Virus record (IMG/VR): IMGVR_UViG_3300042381_000142
Location: 1-53,119 of that record
DNA length: 53,119 bases
Reading direction: 5' to 3' (one strand)
Origin: a virus
Made by a program: the position numbers and the translations under genes. Each line of letters starts with the position of its first letter. Position 1 is the stretch's first letter. The notes below the pieces were generated by a model, which ran no database searches, was not told the DNA's origin, and worked only from the letters and a program-made list of their open reading frames with translations. Shown in pieces: positions 42,609 to 50,932 of this stretch.

Positions 42609-43037
42609 TCATTCTCCCGTTTCTTTAAGCCATGCCGCCACATCAAATGATGGGCAGGCTTTTCTAGTACCGGGCCAGTCGCGGTGACCGCGAATGATAA
42701 TGCCCGGATAGCGTCCCTTATACGTCCTAATGAGTGTAAGGAGCGACTTCTTTTGTGCATCTGTACGGGTATCTTTAGGTTGTTTCATACCCTTATCCAT
42801 ACCACCAATGTAGCAGATGCCAATGTTGCCTGTGTTTGCGTTGCCTACATGCGCACCTTTTTGGTCATCGCGCAGCGTACGGTGCATAGAGCCATCAACC
42901 TCAATAACCCAGTGGTAGCTAGTCTGGCCGAACTTAGCCTTGTCCCACTCTGTAACCTGCTCATGCGTAACATGACGCCCTTCTGGCGTAGCCGCGCAGT
43001 GGATCGTGAGATATTTGACAGGACCTAGTTTTGCCAT
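42609..43037 (-). CDS. N-acetylmuramoyl-L-alanine amidase, T7 lysozyme-like (142 aa)
   Basis: Zinc ligands His13 (LTIHCAATP), His118 (RGHRDWPG), Cys128, plus Tyr41 and Lys126: the same set and spacing as T7 gp3.5 lysozyme. It cuts the amide bond between muramic acid and L-Ala in peptidoglycan at lysis. T7 lysozyme also regulates T7 RNA polymerase; no such polymerase is visible here. ATG at 43037 overlaps the upstream stop; GTG at 43040 is an alternative. Confidence 0.93.
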   Translation of the reverse strand: MAKLGPVKYLTIHCAATPEGRHVTHEQVTEWDKAKFGQTSYHWVIEVDGSMHRTLRDDQKGAHVGNANTGNIGICYIGGMDKGMKQPKDTRTDAQKKSLLTLIRTYKGRYPGIIIRGHRDWPGTRKACPSFDVAAWLKETGE

Positions 43038-43291
43038 CACTCAGCAGCTTGTGGCTCAACCCAATCTGGGTTCAGCGCCCAATCAGTACCGTCGAAGGTA
43101 TACTTGTTACCAACCCAATCGTCGGGGGCAGTAATACCTTCGTATATGGTTGCAGTGCTGGCGTTAAGGTCAGCGATTATGAACTCAGCCGGATCGCCAA
43201 CGACGATGGTGTCCTCATTCAATACAACGACTTCTGTATCATCGAGCAGATACTTAGAGAGGTTAGTAGAATTTTCAACGATGGTTTGCAT
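43037..43291 (-). CDS. Small acidic protein (84 aa)
   Basis: Acidic, with ITAPDDWVGNKYTFDGTDW in the C-terminal half. Such small proteins often follow fibre genes and might be fibre chaperones or lysis regulators; no family is certain. Overlaps the amidase start. Confidence 0.65.
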   Translation of the reverse strand: MQTIVENSTNLSKYLLDDTEVVVLNEDTIVVGDPAEFIIADLNASTATIYEGITAPDDWVGNKYTFDGTDWALNPDWVEPQAAE

Positions 43292-43295
43292 GGGC

Positions 43296-45140
43296 TTATC
43301 CTTTTACAATAATCTTGCTTGCTGCAACAGCTGTGCCAGCAAACACGGATGGGCTATCCGCCGTCAAGCCTAGCGCTCCGGTAGTTTGTACGAAATAAGA
43401 CTGTCCCGGTGTGAGGCCAGTCTGCGCATCATCGACAGCGCCCACTACTTGGACAGTAGCCGTTTGGCCGTTCGTATAGGCACCGTTACTGAAGCCGATA
43501 AAGTTTTCAGCGGTGAGGTTGGTGCCCTTGACTGTTCCGACGATAGCAGTACCAAAGCTGGAGTTGCCGGCGTCTTGATAAGCTATGACTACTTTTTGAG
43601 AAACGCTGTCGTAAGTGGCGGAAATGTATGGGGTAGTTGCGCTCTCAAACACAACCACAGTACCAAAACTGATGCTGGTGCCACTGACTGTTCCGACGAT
43701 AGCAGTACCAAAGCTGGAATTGCCAACGTCTTGATAAGCGATGACTACTCGTTGACTAAAGCTGTCGTAGGTGGCGGAAATGTATGCGGTACTTGCGCTC
43801 TCAAACACAACCGCAGTACCAAAACTGATGCTGGTGCCACTGACTGTTCCGACGATAGCAGTACCGTAGTTGGAGTTGGCTACGTCCCGATAAGCGATGA
43901 CTACTCTCTGAGCGTTGCTGTCGTAGGTAGCGGAAATGTATGCGGTACTTGCGCTCTCAAACACAGTAGCAGTACCGAAACTGATGCTGGTGCCACTGAC
44001 TGTTCCGACGATAGCCGTACCAAAGCTGGAGTTGCCAACGTCTTGATAAGCGATAACTACTTTTTGAGAAACGCTGTCGTAGGTAGCGGAAATGTCAAGG
44101 GTGGCCGCGCTCTCAAACACAGTCGCAGTACCGAAACTGATGCTGGTGCCACTGACTGTTCCGACGATAGCAGTACCAAAGGCGCTGTTGCCGTTGTCCC
44201 GATAAGCGATAACTACTTTTTGAGAAACGCTGTGGTATGTGGCGGAACTGTAGAAAGTGGCCGCGCTCCTAAACACAACCGCAGTACCAAAACTGATGCT
44301 GGTGCCACTGACTGTTCCGACGATAGCAGTACCGTAGTTGGAGTTGCCGGAGTCTTGATAAGCAATAACTACTCTCTGAGCGTTGCTGTCGTAAGTGGCG
44401 GAAATGTCAATGGTGGCCGCGCTTTCGAACACAACCGCAGTACCAAAACTGATGCTGGTGCCGCTCACCGTACCAACGATAGCAGTACCGTAGTTGGAGT
44501 TGGCTACGTCCCGATAAGCTATGACTACTTTTTGAGAAACGCTGTCGTAAGTGGCGGAAATGTATGTGGTATTTGCGCTCTCAAACACAGTCGCAGTACC
44601 GAAGGTCGGGCTTGAAAAAACGACTATGCCTGCCACGCTCACTGTTCCGTCAGTATTAACGATAACCGTTGAGCCGTCTGCCAGCGTTCCAGAAGCGACA
44701 GCTTGAAACGCGGGGCCGCCTGCTGCACTCGTCCATGCCGTGCCATTGCTAGTAAGGACGTTACCTGCTGTGCCGGGTGAAGTTAACCCAGTGCCGCCAT
44801 TAGCGGCAGGCAGTGTGCCGTAGCCATCCGAAATAGCCTTACCAGCAGGATAGGTTACAAAGACATCCTTGGTACCTGCGGAGAAGGTAACCTTGGTCGT
44901 ACCACCTGCACTTGATGCGAGCACCGTATCGCGGGATAGTGTTGTACCCGAAGCCGTGTAAGTGCCGATACCAACTTCCCACTCCGAACCTGCCGTAATA
45001 GTATAATACGTAGTATTGCCGTTACCGATAGCCGTGCCAAACGAAACATACCCGATAGGGGCCGTACCACTAAGCGTGATCGTGCCCGTACCAGTTGTCG
45101 TAGTTGTGTCCTTGACACGGTCTGCGAGAATAAGTGGCAT
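43296..45140 (-). CDS. Tail fibre with seven 52-residue repeats (614 aa)
   Basis: Starts MPLILADRVKDTTTTTGTG and YVSFGTAIGNGN, a conserved fibre N-terminus. Then a 156-bp DNA repeat encodes seven copies of a 52-residue unit, with YISATYDSVSQKVVIAYQD and SNYGTAIVGTVSGTSISFG; varying residues cluster at the start and middle of each unit. Seven such units strongly suggest a seven-bladed propeller, a likely receptor-binding domain. C-terminal 85 residues are beta-rich. Confidence 0.85.
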   Translation of the reverse strand: MPLILADRVKDTTTTTGTGTITLSGTAPIGYVSFGTAIGNGNTTYYTITAGSEWEVGIGTYTASGTTLSRDTVLASSAGGTTKVTFSAGTKDVFVTYPAGKAISDGYGTLPAANGGTGLTSPGTAGNVLTSNGTAWTSAAGGPAFQAVASGTLADGSTVIVNTDGTVSVAGIVVFSSPTFGTATVFESANTTYISATYDSVSQKVVIAYRDVANSNYGTAIVGTVSGTSISFGTAVVFESAATIDISATYDSNAQRVVIAYQDSGNSNYGTAIVGTVSGTSISFGTAVVFRSAATFYSSATYHSVSQKVVIAYRDNGNSAFGTAIVGTVSGTSISFGTATVFESAATLDISATYDSVSQKVVIAYQDVGNSSFGTAIVGTVSGTSISFGTATVFESASTAYISATYDSNAQRVVIAYRDVANSNYGTAIVGTVSGTSISFGTAVVFESASTAYISATYDSFSQRVVIAYQDVGNSSFGTAIVGTVSGTSISFGTVVVFESATTPYISATYDSVSQKVVIAYQDAGNSSFGTAIVGTVKGTNLTAENFIGFSNGAYTNGQTATVQVVGAVDDAQTGLTPGQSYFVQTTGALGLTADSPSVFAGTAVAASKIIVKG

Positions 45141-45197
45141 TACATAGGGTTCCGTAGTTTATATTATGGCTGGCTATCGGCTACGCTACTAATGTTA
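45141..45197. other. 57-bp intergenic gap
   Basis: I see no clear gene, promoter or terminator here. Confidence 0.5.
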
Positions 45198-45677
45198 TTA
45201 AGCTTGACCAATACGAATAATTGCGTTCGCAGCATCAAATGCTGGGAAAACGATGGTGAAATCGCCTGCCGTCGAAGTCTTATCCGAACCAAAGTCCAGT
45301 ACACATACCGCAGCGTTCGTCAGCGTGGTGTTCGCGTTCGAGTTAGCAGACGGCGTGGTATTATAAATAAGAGCGCCGCGAGCCGTAACGGTCGCATTGG
45401 TGAACGTAAGGTCGGTAAAGTCAGTGAAACCCGTACCATTGGTAGTCGTTGAGTTAGTTGTACCGACACCGGTACGCGTCAGCGTGCCGCCACCAGCCGT
45501 GTAGTTTGTGCCGGTCACTTCGTTGGTAGCCGAATAAGCCGTCGTGTTTGCATCAATCGTAGCTGAAGAAGTGTACATGGCTAACTTGAAAGTGTCGCCA
45601 CCTGTTACACGAAAGTCGTGTACGGCGAGCATAAGTTCAGCTTTGAAACTAGTGCACATTGCTTGGGTAATTGGCAT
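45198..45677 (-). CDS. Beta-rich virion structural protein (159 aa)
   Basis: Thr/Asn/Ala-rich with ITQAMCTSFKAELMLAVHDF at the N-terminus and SGGG/TNSTTTNG-like loops. Resembles small phage structural (head or tail decoration) proteins. Late operon context supports a virion role. Confidence 0.75.
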   Translation of the reverse strand: MPITQAMCTSFKAELMLAVHDFRVTGGDTFKLAMYTSSATIDANTTAYSATNEVTGTNYTAGGGTLTRTGVGTTNSTTTNGTGFTDFTDLTFTNATVTARGALIYNTTPSANSNANTTLTNAAVCVLDFGSDKTSTAGDFTIVFPAFDAANAIIRIGQA

Positions 45678-45689
45678 GTTAAGGCCTCC

Positions 45690-45974
45690 TTATATATCGA
45701 GTATGGCGGTTAGCTCTGGATGCCCCGCCTGTTTAAATTTACTTACCAGAGTTACATTATGAGACCGAATTGCTTCGTGCATATAAAACACAATTACTTC
45801 CCGTATATTTTCTCGGAAAGCTTCGGCCTGATCGCGGATAGCTGGGTGTGTCTGACTACCTACGTACATGATCTTGTCTAATGCGCGGTCAGCAATTTCT
45901 TCAGGCGTAAACCCACGGTTATCCGAGGTCATTACCATAACGTTTCCGATATTACCTGCTGCTAAATCAAACAT
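45690..45974 (-). CDS. Small helical tail-region protein (94 aa)
   Basis: NRGFTPEEIADRALDKIMYV then THPAIRDQAEAFRENIREV are conserved-looking helices that I recall from aquatic phage structural clusters. Function unknown; between adaptor and decoration genes. Confidence 0.72.
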   Translation of the reverse strand: MFDLAAGNIGNVMVMTSDNRGFTPEEIADRALDKIMYVGSQTHPAIRDQAEAFRENIREVIVFYMHEAIRSHNVTLVSKFKQAGHPELTAILDI

Positions 45975-45979
45975 CTATA

Positions 45980-46642
45980 CTACCTCACTGGGTACCGTAC
46001 TTGCGGAGTCCGATACATATCTTGACGGTTCTTGCCTTCGCCCAGTTGCTTCAGCATACCCATCGCTTCGTTGTAGCGCTTTTGGTATTCAGCAATAACG
46101 TCAGCTTCGCCTTTCATGAACGTATACGCTTCTAATAGCGCGCCGTAAAGTAAAACGCTCTCAAAGTTATCACCTAACCACGTCGAACCTGCAACCGTAA
46201 TCGACGGCGGGTAGTAGAAATAGTGAAGTTCTGCGCCGTAATTTTGGTCTGGGGTAGGTCCAAGGATGAAGGAGTTCACATCAAAGAAAGCGTAGTGAGT
46301 TGGCGGTCCCGTCACATTTGGATTAGGGAAGGACGAACGAATAAAGCTCACATCTTTATTCAGCAGGAACTCGTACGACCCAGTATTTGCGTCAATCAAC
46401 GCGATTGAAAACGTAGCAAGCCAATCCGAAGGAACAGAAAGATATTTGTTGTTGGCGGTCACGCTGCCGGTGACGTTCTTCCGTAAGTCCAGAAGTTGGA
46501 CTGAGTTGAAGATGCGCTCTTCGGCGTTAACGATGAAAATATCAATTTGCTCAGTCGAAGTGAGTCCACCCGACCCTACCGTATCCGGAAAGTCGTTTTC
46601 GGTGTAACCCTTAATTGCTTCGACGAGTTCAGCGTAATTCAT
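45980..46642 (-). CDS. Head-tail/tail adaptor-like protein (220 aa)
   Basis: MNYAELVEAIKGYTE then IDIFIVNAEERIFNSV is the pattern of phage adaptor/connector proteins (DUF6682-like). Late helices contain EYQKRYNEAMGMLKQL. Likely joins head and tail or tail segments. Confidence 0.75.
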   Translation of the reverse strand: MNYAELVEAIKGYTENDFPDTVGSGGLTSTEQIDIFIVNAEERIFNSVQLLDLRKNVTGSVTANNKYLSVPSDWLATFSIALIDANTGSYEFLLNKDVSFIRSSFPNPNVTGPPTHYAFFDVNSFILGPTPDQNYGAELHYFYYPPSITVAGSTWLGDNFESVLLYGALLEAYTFMKGEADVIAEYQKRYNEAMGMLKQLGEGKNRQDMYRTPQVRYPVR

Positions 46643-46782
46643 TAGCCAAGCTTCTTGCTGCTGTGTGTACCCTTGGTAGCCGCACCCGTACCGCGAGTCT
46701 TCACAGTCTGAGTGTTAGCTACGTTGTTAGGATAGCCTGAGTTGTTCTTCACAATAGGCACCGTTTTTGGTTTATAGTCCAT
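46642..46782 (-). CDS. Basic RGTGAATKG-type peptide (46 aa)
   Basis: ATG at 46782, TAA at 46642, overlapping the next start (TAATG). Short, basic, Gly/Thr-rich; TVKTRGTGAATKGT is a motif I associate with small structural peptides of aquatic phages. Too short for length cut-offs. Possible minor virion or DNA-binding protein. Confidence 0.6.
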   Translation of the reverse strand: MDYKPKTVPIVKNNSGYPNNVANTQTVKTRGTGAATKGTHSSKKLG

Positions 46783-46783
46783 A

Positions 46784-46978
46784 TTATTTACCCCGCGAAG
46801 ATGACTTCTGATTGGCGATCTTGGCTAGGTTACGGCCCATTGCACCCATCTGTGCGTTGGTCTTGCCGCCCTTGGCCATCTTAGTCAGAGGCTTACCCTT
46901 GTGCATTGCGCGCTCGTGCTTGTGCACGGCCTTCGCTGCGGTAGCCTTATCCTGCTTCATGTCTTTCTTATCCATCAC
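46784..46978 (-). CDS. Small basic KGG protein (64 aa)
   Basis: Lys/His/Ala-rich with the motif TKMAKGGKTN and a basic tail. Likely a small virion or nucleoid-like protein; one of several KGG-motif members. Confidence 0.65.
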   Translation of the reverse strand: MMDKKDMKQDKATAAKAVHKHERAMHKGKPLTKMAKGGKTNAQMGAMGRNLAKIANQKSSSRGK

Positions 46979-47370
46979 TAATTCTCCGTCTCGACTGTTA
47001 CGGTCCCTATTTGACCAACACCTAATAGCGTATTTGGAAGACCAAATAAACCCAAAGGATTATTTAACCCTACAGGGGCCCAACCCCACTGAATTATGCG
47101 GCTACCATCGGTTGGGTTATTGTCCACGTTCAGGCCCGCTTGTCCATAGCTATTGTCTGGGCGTGGGTCGCGCAGCGCTTGTGGGTCATCCACGGGGTAC
47201 ATACCCAACTGAAGCTGGGGCTGATCTGGTTCCCAGCAAGTGGGGCACACGAGAATGTTGATGTTCTTGGTCTTAATGACAAGCCGCTTAAGCTCCTTAA
47301 GCTTGTAGCGGAAGTTACAGCGGTCACACTGGGCGATTGCCCACTTACCAGAGGCGAACCGATTAGGCAC
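46978..47370 (-). CDS. Zinc-ribbon virion protein (130 aa)
   Basis: CDRCNF and CPTC (about 15-43) form a zinc ribbon at the N-terminus. The rest is Pro/Asn-rich with RPDNSYGQAGLNVDNNPTDG. A structural role is probable from the context. Confidence 0.72.
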   Translation of the reverse strand: MPNRFASGKWAIAQCDRCNFRYKLKELKRLVIKTKNINILVCPTCWEPDQPQLQLGMYPVDDPQALRDPRPDNSYGQAGLNVDNNPTDGSRIIQWGWAPVGLNNPLGLFGLPNTLLGVGQIGTVTVETEN

Positions 47371-47373
47371 GTA

Positions 47374-48081
47374 TCACCGGAAATACTGACGAGGTGCGAT
47401 GCGCAAAGGCGCTTTCTCACGGTCCTCATCAGCAGCCTGCTGCCAGAGTTCTTCATACTGCATCTTCAGCCCCGCAGAACGCTCAAGCGCGCCGGGAACC
47501 TTTAGGGATAGGTGATACGCGAGACCAGCCACCAGACAAGGGAGGAACCTAAACGGTATATCTTGCGTAGTAACACCTTCACCAGCATCCTGTAAGCGGC
47601 GCAAGCGCCAGTAAACAAATGTATAATAGCTGTTCTGGTCAGGCGCAGGCCACACGTTGATGCTCGGGTACTGGATACCGGAGGGGTTTTGCGCACCAGA
47701 TTGGCGGTTAATCCACACTTGGATAGGCCGACCCTGCGCGTTCTTATTTGGAATAGTCGAGTATGTGTCGATACTGATACGGTTAATAGTGATATCAGTC
47801 TGCTGCTGCCCAGTCTGGGTGCGCACGACATGCTCAAGTAGGTCTATGGTATCTACCGGCAGGTCATAGACGATCTGTCCCTGCACCATGGGGATCGAAC
47901 CCTGCTCAATGGTCCACAAGTTAATGCCACGGTTAGCCCACTCAATAGTGAGCAGGTTCAAACTGCGGCGTGCAGTGCGTAAGTCATAACCCGTGCGAAG
48001 CTCAGCCCCACAACGCTCAAAAGCCTCTTCGACTAGGTCGTTGAGGTTGAGGTTAAATGTGGTGGTGCCAGAGGTAGTCAT
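47374..48081 (-). CDS. Tail adaptor-like protein (235 aa)
   Basis: FNLNLNDLVEEAFERCGAE then TARRSLNLLTIEWANRGIN is the pattern of phage head-tail connector/tail tube A-type proteins. Aromatic beta middle (SINVWPAPDQNSYYTFVYW). With the 220-aa protein it forms the neck. Confidence 0.8.
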   Translation of the reverse strand: MTTSGTTTFNLNLNDLVEEAFERCGAELRTGYDLRTARRSLNLLTIEWANRGINLWTIEQGSIPMVQGQIVYDLPVDTIDLLEHVVRTQTGQQQTDITINRISIDTYSTIPNKNAQGRPIQVWINRQSGAQNPSGIQYPSINVWPAPDQNSYYTFVYWRLRRLQDAGEGVTTQDIPFRFLPCLVAGLAYHLSLKVPGALERSAGLKMQYEELWQQAADEDREKAPLRIAPRQYFR

Positions 48082-48473
48082 CGGTACTTAGCTGCCTTCT
48101 TTGCTATGGCCTTTGGCTGCTTAACGAACTGTTTGCCCGCCTTAATGCCTGCGCGTTTCGCCTTGCTTGTAGCAGAGTATTCCTGCGAACTCAAAGCCTC
48201 ACGTGCTTTCTTAGGTAAGTAGCGCTCACCCGTAGCTTTCGGCCCTTGAGTAGACGGCTTGCCTGACTTGGTTCCCCAGTCTTCCTTACCCCATTTGGAC
48301 AAAGATTTCTGCGCTTCTGTCTTCGGGCCGCTGTAGCTGCCGCCGGACTTCTTGTACCGCTGCGTAGCAAGCTGGGCTTTGCGTGCGGACCATTGACCTG
48401 CGTTTCCACCTTTGTCGCCAGCTTTTACACTAGCGACAATGCGTTTCCATTTAGGTTCGTCCGACCGAGCCAT
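48078..48473 (-). CDS. Basic DUF5872-like protein (131 aa)
   Basis: WKRIVASVKAGDKGGNAGQW, then TQRYKKSGG and KEDWGTKSGKPSTQGPKATG recall a conserved basic protein of phages and large viruses (DUF5872-like, from memory). Very basic. Possibly a DNA-condensing or virion-internal protein. Overlaps its neighbour by four bases. Confidence 0.7.
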   Translation of the reverse strand: MARSDEPKWKRIVASVKAGDKGGNAGQWSARKAQLATQRYKKSGGSYSGPKTEAQKSLSKWGKEDWGTKSGKPSTQGPKATGERYLPKKAREALSSQEYSATSKAKRAGIKAGKQFVKQPKAIAKKAAKYR

Positions 48474-48475
48474 GA

Positions 48476-49057
48476 TTAAAACCTCATCATGCTCATATTA
48501 CGCATGGCTTGCATACGTGGGTCTTCTTGGCCGACCTGCTGAGAATAGGGGTTAGGCGCTGGGGGTTGAGTCATCATTTGCGGCTGCATTGGATCACTGA
48601 CGGGGCCACCTGAAATCCTAGGTTGCGTCGGGTCGAAACCAAAGTCGGACCCGCGCCCACCAGAGACTTGCGGTTGGGGCTGGGGTTGGGGCTGGGGTTG
48701 GGGCTGCTGCGGAGCCGGAGGGAAAGTCATAGGTTGTTGTTGTTGTCGCTGCCGCGCTGACAATATGCGTTGCCGAAGCATATCGAAGCCGCCGAAACGC
48801 TGCTGGGGCATACCAAACCCACCACCAAAGCCGTTAAATCCGCCGAAGCCGCCGAAGCCCTGCTGTTGCTGAGGCATACCGAAACCACCGAAACCGCCGA
48901 AGCCCTGCTGTTGCTGAGGCATACCGAAGCCACCGCCAAAACCACCGAAGCCCTGCTGTTGCTGACCACCGAAGCCACCGCCAAAACCACCGAAGCCCTG
49001 CTGTTGCTGACCACCGAAGCCGCCCTGTTGATTGCCAAAATTACCTGCAGGAATCAT
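48476..49057 (-). CDS. Low-complexity Gln/Gly/Phe protein (193 aa)
   Basis: The first 85 residues are repeats of QQQQGFGGFGG and GFGMPQQQ; then a Pro/Gln-rich linker. Such FG/GQ-rich sequences tend to be disordered and phase-separating. Virion or assembly role unknown. Confidence 0.65.
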   Translation of the reverse strand: MIPAGNFGNQQGGFGGQQQQGFGGFGGGFGGQQQQGFGGFGGGFGMPQQQQGFGGFGGFGMPQQQQGFGGFGGFNGFGGGFGMPQQRFGGFDMLRQRILSARQRQQQQPMTFPPAPQQPQPQPQPQPQPQVSGGRGSDFGFDPTQPRISGGPVSDPMQPQMMTQPPAPNPYSQQVGQEDPRMQAMRNMSMMRF

Positions 49058-49058
49058 A

Positions 49059-49352
49059 TCACTTACCTTTATTGAAGCCCTTTAGCAACTGCGCAAACCG
49101 TGCACGTTGGCCTAACTTACCGGGAGCCTTAGCGGCCTTAGCAAGCTTACCGGCTGGGATTTTCTGCCCTTTCTTGGTGCCTAAAGCCGAGCGCAATGCA
49201 CCGGGCTTCTTAATGGCCTTCGAAATATCGAGCTTCGCCTCGCCGCCTTTAGCATACATAGTCACTTCGTCGGGGTTATCCTTACGACGAATTGTCTTCG
49301 CCCCCGGCATTTTAGAAGGGTTTATAGCCCCCATACCCCGACAAGCGCGCAT
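49059..49352 (-). CDS. Small basic KGG protein (97 aa)
   Basis: ATG at 49352 overlaps the previous stop (TAATG); an extended frame upstream is an artefact of that overlap. Sequence MRACRGMGAINPSKMPGAKT and TMYAKGGEAK; C-terminal Lys/Ala-rich. Common small phage protein type near structural genes. Confidence 0.72.
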   Translation of the reverse strand: MRACRGMGAINPSKMPGAKTIRRKDNPDEVTMYAKGGEAKLDISKAIKKPGALRSALGTKKGQKIPAGKLAKAAKAPGKLGQRARFAQLLKGFNKGK

Positions 49353-50431
49353 TAGCAGGAGCCGCCGTTTTTCATCTTGACCATCGAAGTCTTGGTCTTG
49401 CCTTTGACAGCACAACCGTCGATGGAGCCGCCCTTGGCGAACTTCATCATTGCACGACCCTTAGTGTCGGCTGACTTCTTCTTCATAGCAGCGCCGAACT
49501 TAGTTGCCTTACCGCCTTTCGCCATACCCGGCTTAGCATTGCGCTTTGCCAGTTCCTTAAGAAACTCTTTACGCTCTGGGGTCAACGGCACGGTGTTTGC
49601 ACCACCCGTAATCGGCTCTTTTGGTTTTTTCTTCGGCGGCATTGGTTGCGAAGATGCCGAACCACCTTTAGCGTATTTCATAATTTTGCCTCCTTTGGCT
49701 TTACCGTATTTAGCTTCCTGTGACTTTCTGTAGGCGTCAGATGTTTTGAATATGTCGCCTAAAGAGCCGCTACGTGACGTAGAACCCTTTGGTGCCATCA
49801 ACGCCGATGAAGCGGCAGGTGCGCGTGACTTTCCGAGGTTAGCAGCTCCATAGCTGTTTTTACCGGTTTTCAAGTCGTCGAAAGCCTTCCTGTCCATCCT
49901 AGTAACAGGCTCTTTTTCAGCTGCTGCTGCTATTTTACGACGGTTTTGCTGCTGCTTACGGAAATCGGCGCGCCCTGCTTCCAGCCGTGCCCGAGTGCTA
50001 GACATAGACGGGTTGTCGATATTTGGTTTCTGTACAGGCTTCTGTACGGGCTTCTGTACAGGCTTCTTAGCAGCGGTAGCGAGGTCCGACTTAGGCGCAG
50101 TTAACGCACCTAGGGTGTCTGTGACTTTCCCTGTAGGCCCAGCGGTATCTTTAGTTACCGACTGTGGTGCGCCGTACTTGCGGGTCTTTGTGAGGTTGCT
50201 TTCTGCGGTACGCTCTGCGGCGCGAGTAGCTGTACGATCAGCACCTGTGCGCTTGGCAAGATCATCCTTGGCGTCAGCAATGCGCTGCTGGCGCTTTGCA
50301 TCAGCTACTTCAGCAGCCTTACCCGTCTTACGCTTCATAGCATTTGCGTAGTCTTTTTCGATATCTGCCATACGACGGTCGTAACGACCTTGTGCGCCAC
50401 CGGCTGAGAACTTTTTCATCGTACGTGCCAT
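49352..50431 (-). CDS. Disordered basic protein with KGG motifs (359 aa)
   Basis: Mostly Lys/Arg/Ala-rich and disordered. Contains KFSAGGAQG, MKYAKGGSAS, GMAKGGKAT and MKFAKGGSID, then a C-terminal GKTKTSMVKMKNGGSC. Three copies of KPVQKP repeat (about 124-137). Scaffolding- or nucleoid-like role is possible; unknown. Confidence 0.72.
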   Translation of the reverse strand: MARTMKKFSAGGAQGRYDRRMADIEKDYANAMKRKTGKAAEVADAKRQQRIADAKDDLAKRTGADRTATRAAERTAESNLTKTRKYGAPQSVTKDTAGPTGKVTDTLGALTAPKSDLATAAKKPVQKPVQKPVQKPNIDNPSMSSTRARLEAGRADFRKQQQNRRKIAAAAEKEPVTRMDRKAFDDLKTGKNSYGAANLGKSRAPAASSALMAPKGSTSRSGSLGDIFKTSDAYRKSQEAKYGKAKGGKIMKYAKGGSASSQPMPPKKKPKEPITGGANTVPLTPERKEFLKELAKRNAKPGMAKGGKATKFGAAMKKKSADTKGRAMMKFAKGGSIDGCAVKGKTKTSMVKMKNGGSC

Positions 50432-50433
50432 AA

Positions 50434-50676
50434 TTATACCTTTCTCATCTCATCAACCTTGGCCTCAAGGCGCTCGAAGGCCCGGTCAAACCGATCCCCT
50501 AGCTTATCAACCAATGTGTTCATCTCCGCACGGGTCACATGTTCCCGAGCCATTTCTTCCCGTGTCTTGTTAAGCAGTATACTTATACGGGTGAGGTCGT
50601 CGAACTTACCTTTAAACAGGAAGCCCATGATGCCCACCACTGCGCTCAGTATGATGTTCCAGATCATCATTTCCAT
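50434..50676 (-). CDS. Membrane protein with coiled coil (80 aa)
   Basis: Start ATG at 50676 preferred (after GGAAG); an upstream frame overlaps the previous gene. One transmembrane helix (IWNIILSAVVGIMGFLF) then a coiled coil. The pattern is common in phage lysis/tail regions. Confidence 0.72.
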   Translation of the reverse strand: MEMMIWNIILSAVVGIMGFLFKGKFDDLTRISILLNKTREEMAREHVTRAEMNTLVDKLGDRFDRAFERLEAKVDEMRKV

Positions 50677-50677
50677 G

Positions 50678-50932
50678 TCAGCACTTCCAAGCACGGAGGG
50701 ATTTGTTGATACGGCTGTTAGGATCATTAGCGGTCTTCTTCGATGTGAGTTTCTTCTTCATTCCCGACATCCGTGCGCAGAATGACTTCTTGCGCGGACC
50801 ACCTTCAGGCTGCGGAGCCTTCAACCCGGGCTTACCCGGATTAGCCTTATTGTAAGACGCACGACCCTTGGCGTTCAGCCCGCCAGACTTCGCTTTGCCT
50901 TCTTTGCGTGTCCAAGCAGGCGTCTTGGCCAT
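50678..50932 (-). CDS. DUF6321-like basic protein (84 aa)
   Basis: MAKTPAWTRKEGKAKSGGLN and KGRASYNKANPGKPGLKAPQ resemble the DUF6321 family of short basic phage proteins. Function unknown, likely structural or DNA-associated. Confidence 0.78.
   Translation of the reverse strand: MAKTPAWTRKEGKAKSGGLNAKGRASYNKANPGKPGLKAPQPEGGPRKKSFCARMSGMKKKLTSKKTANDPNSRINKSLRAWKC

Noticed and set aside
43386-44615. A 409-codon + strand open frame opposite the seven-unit fibre
   Set aside because: Same reason: a stop-free repeat; composition (DCSDDSSTK style) and lack of a ribosome site do not support a gene.
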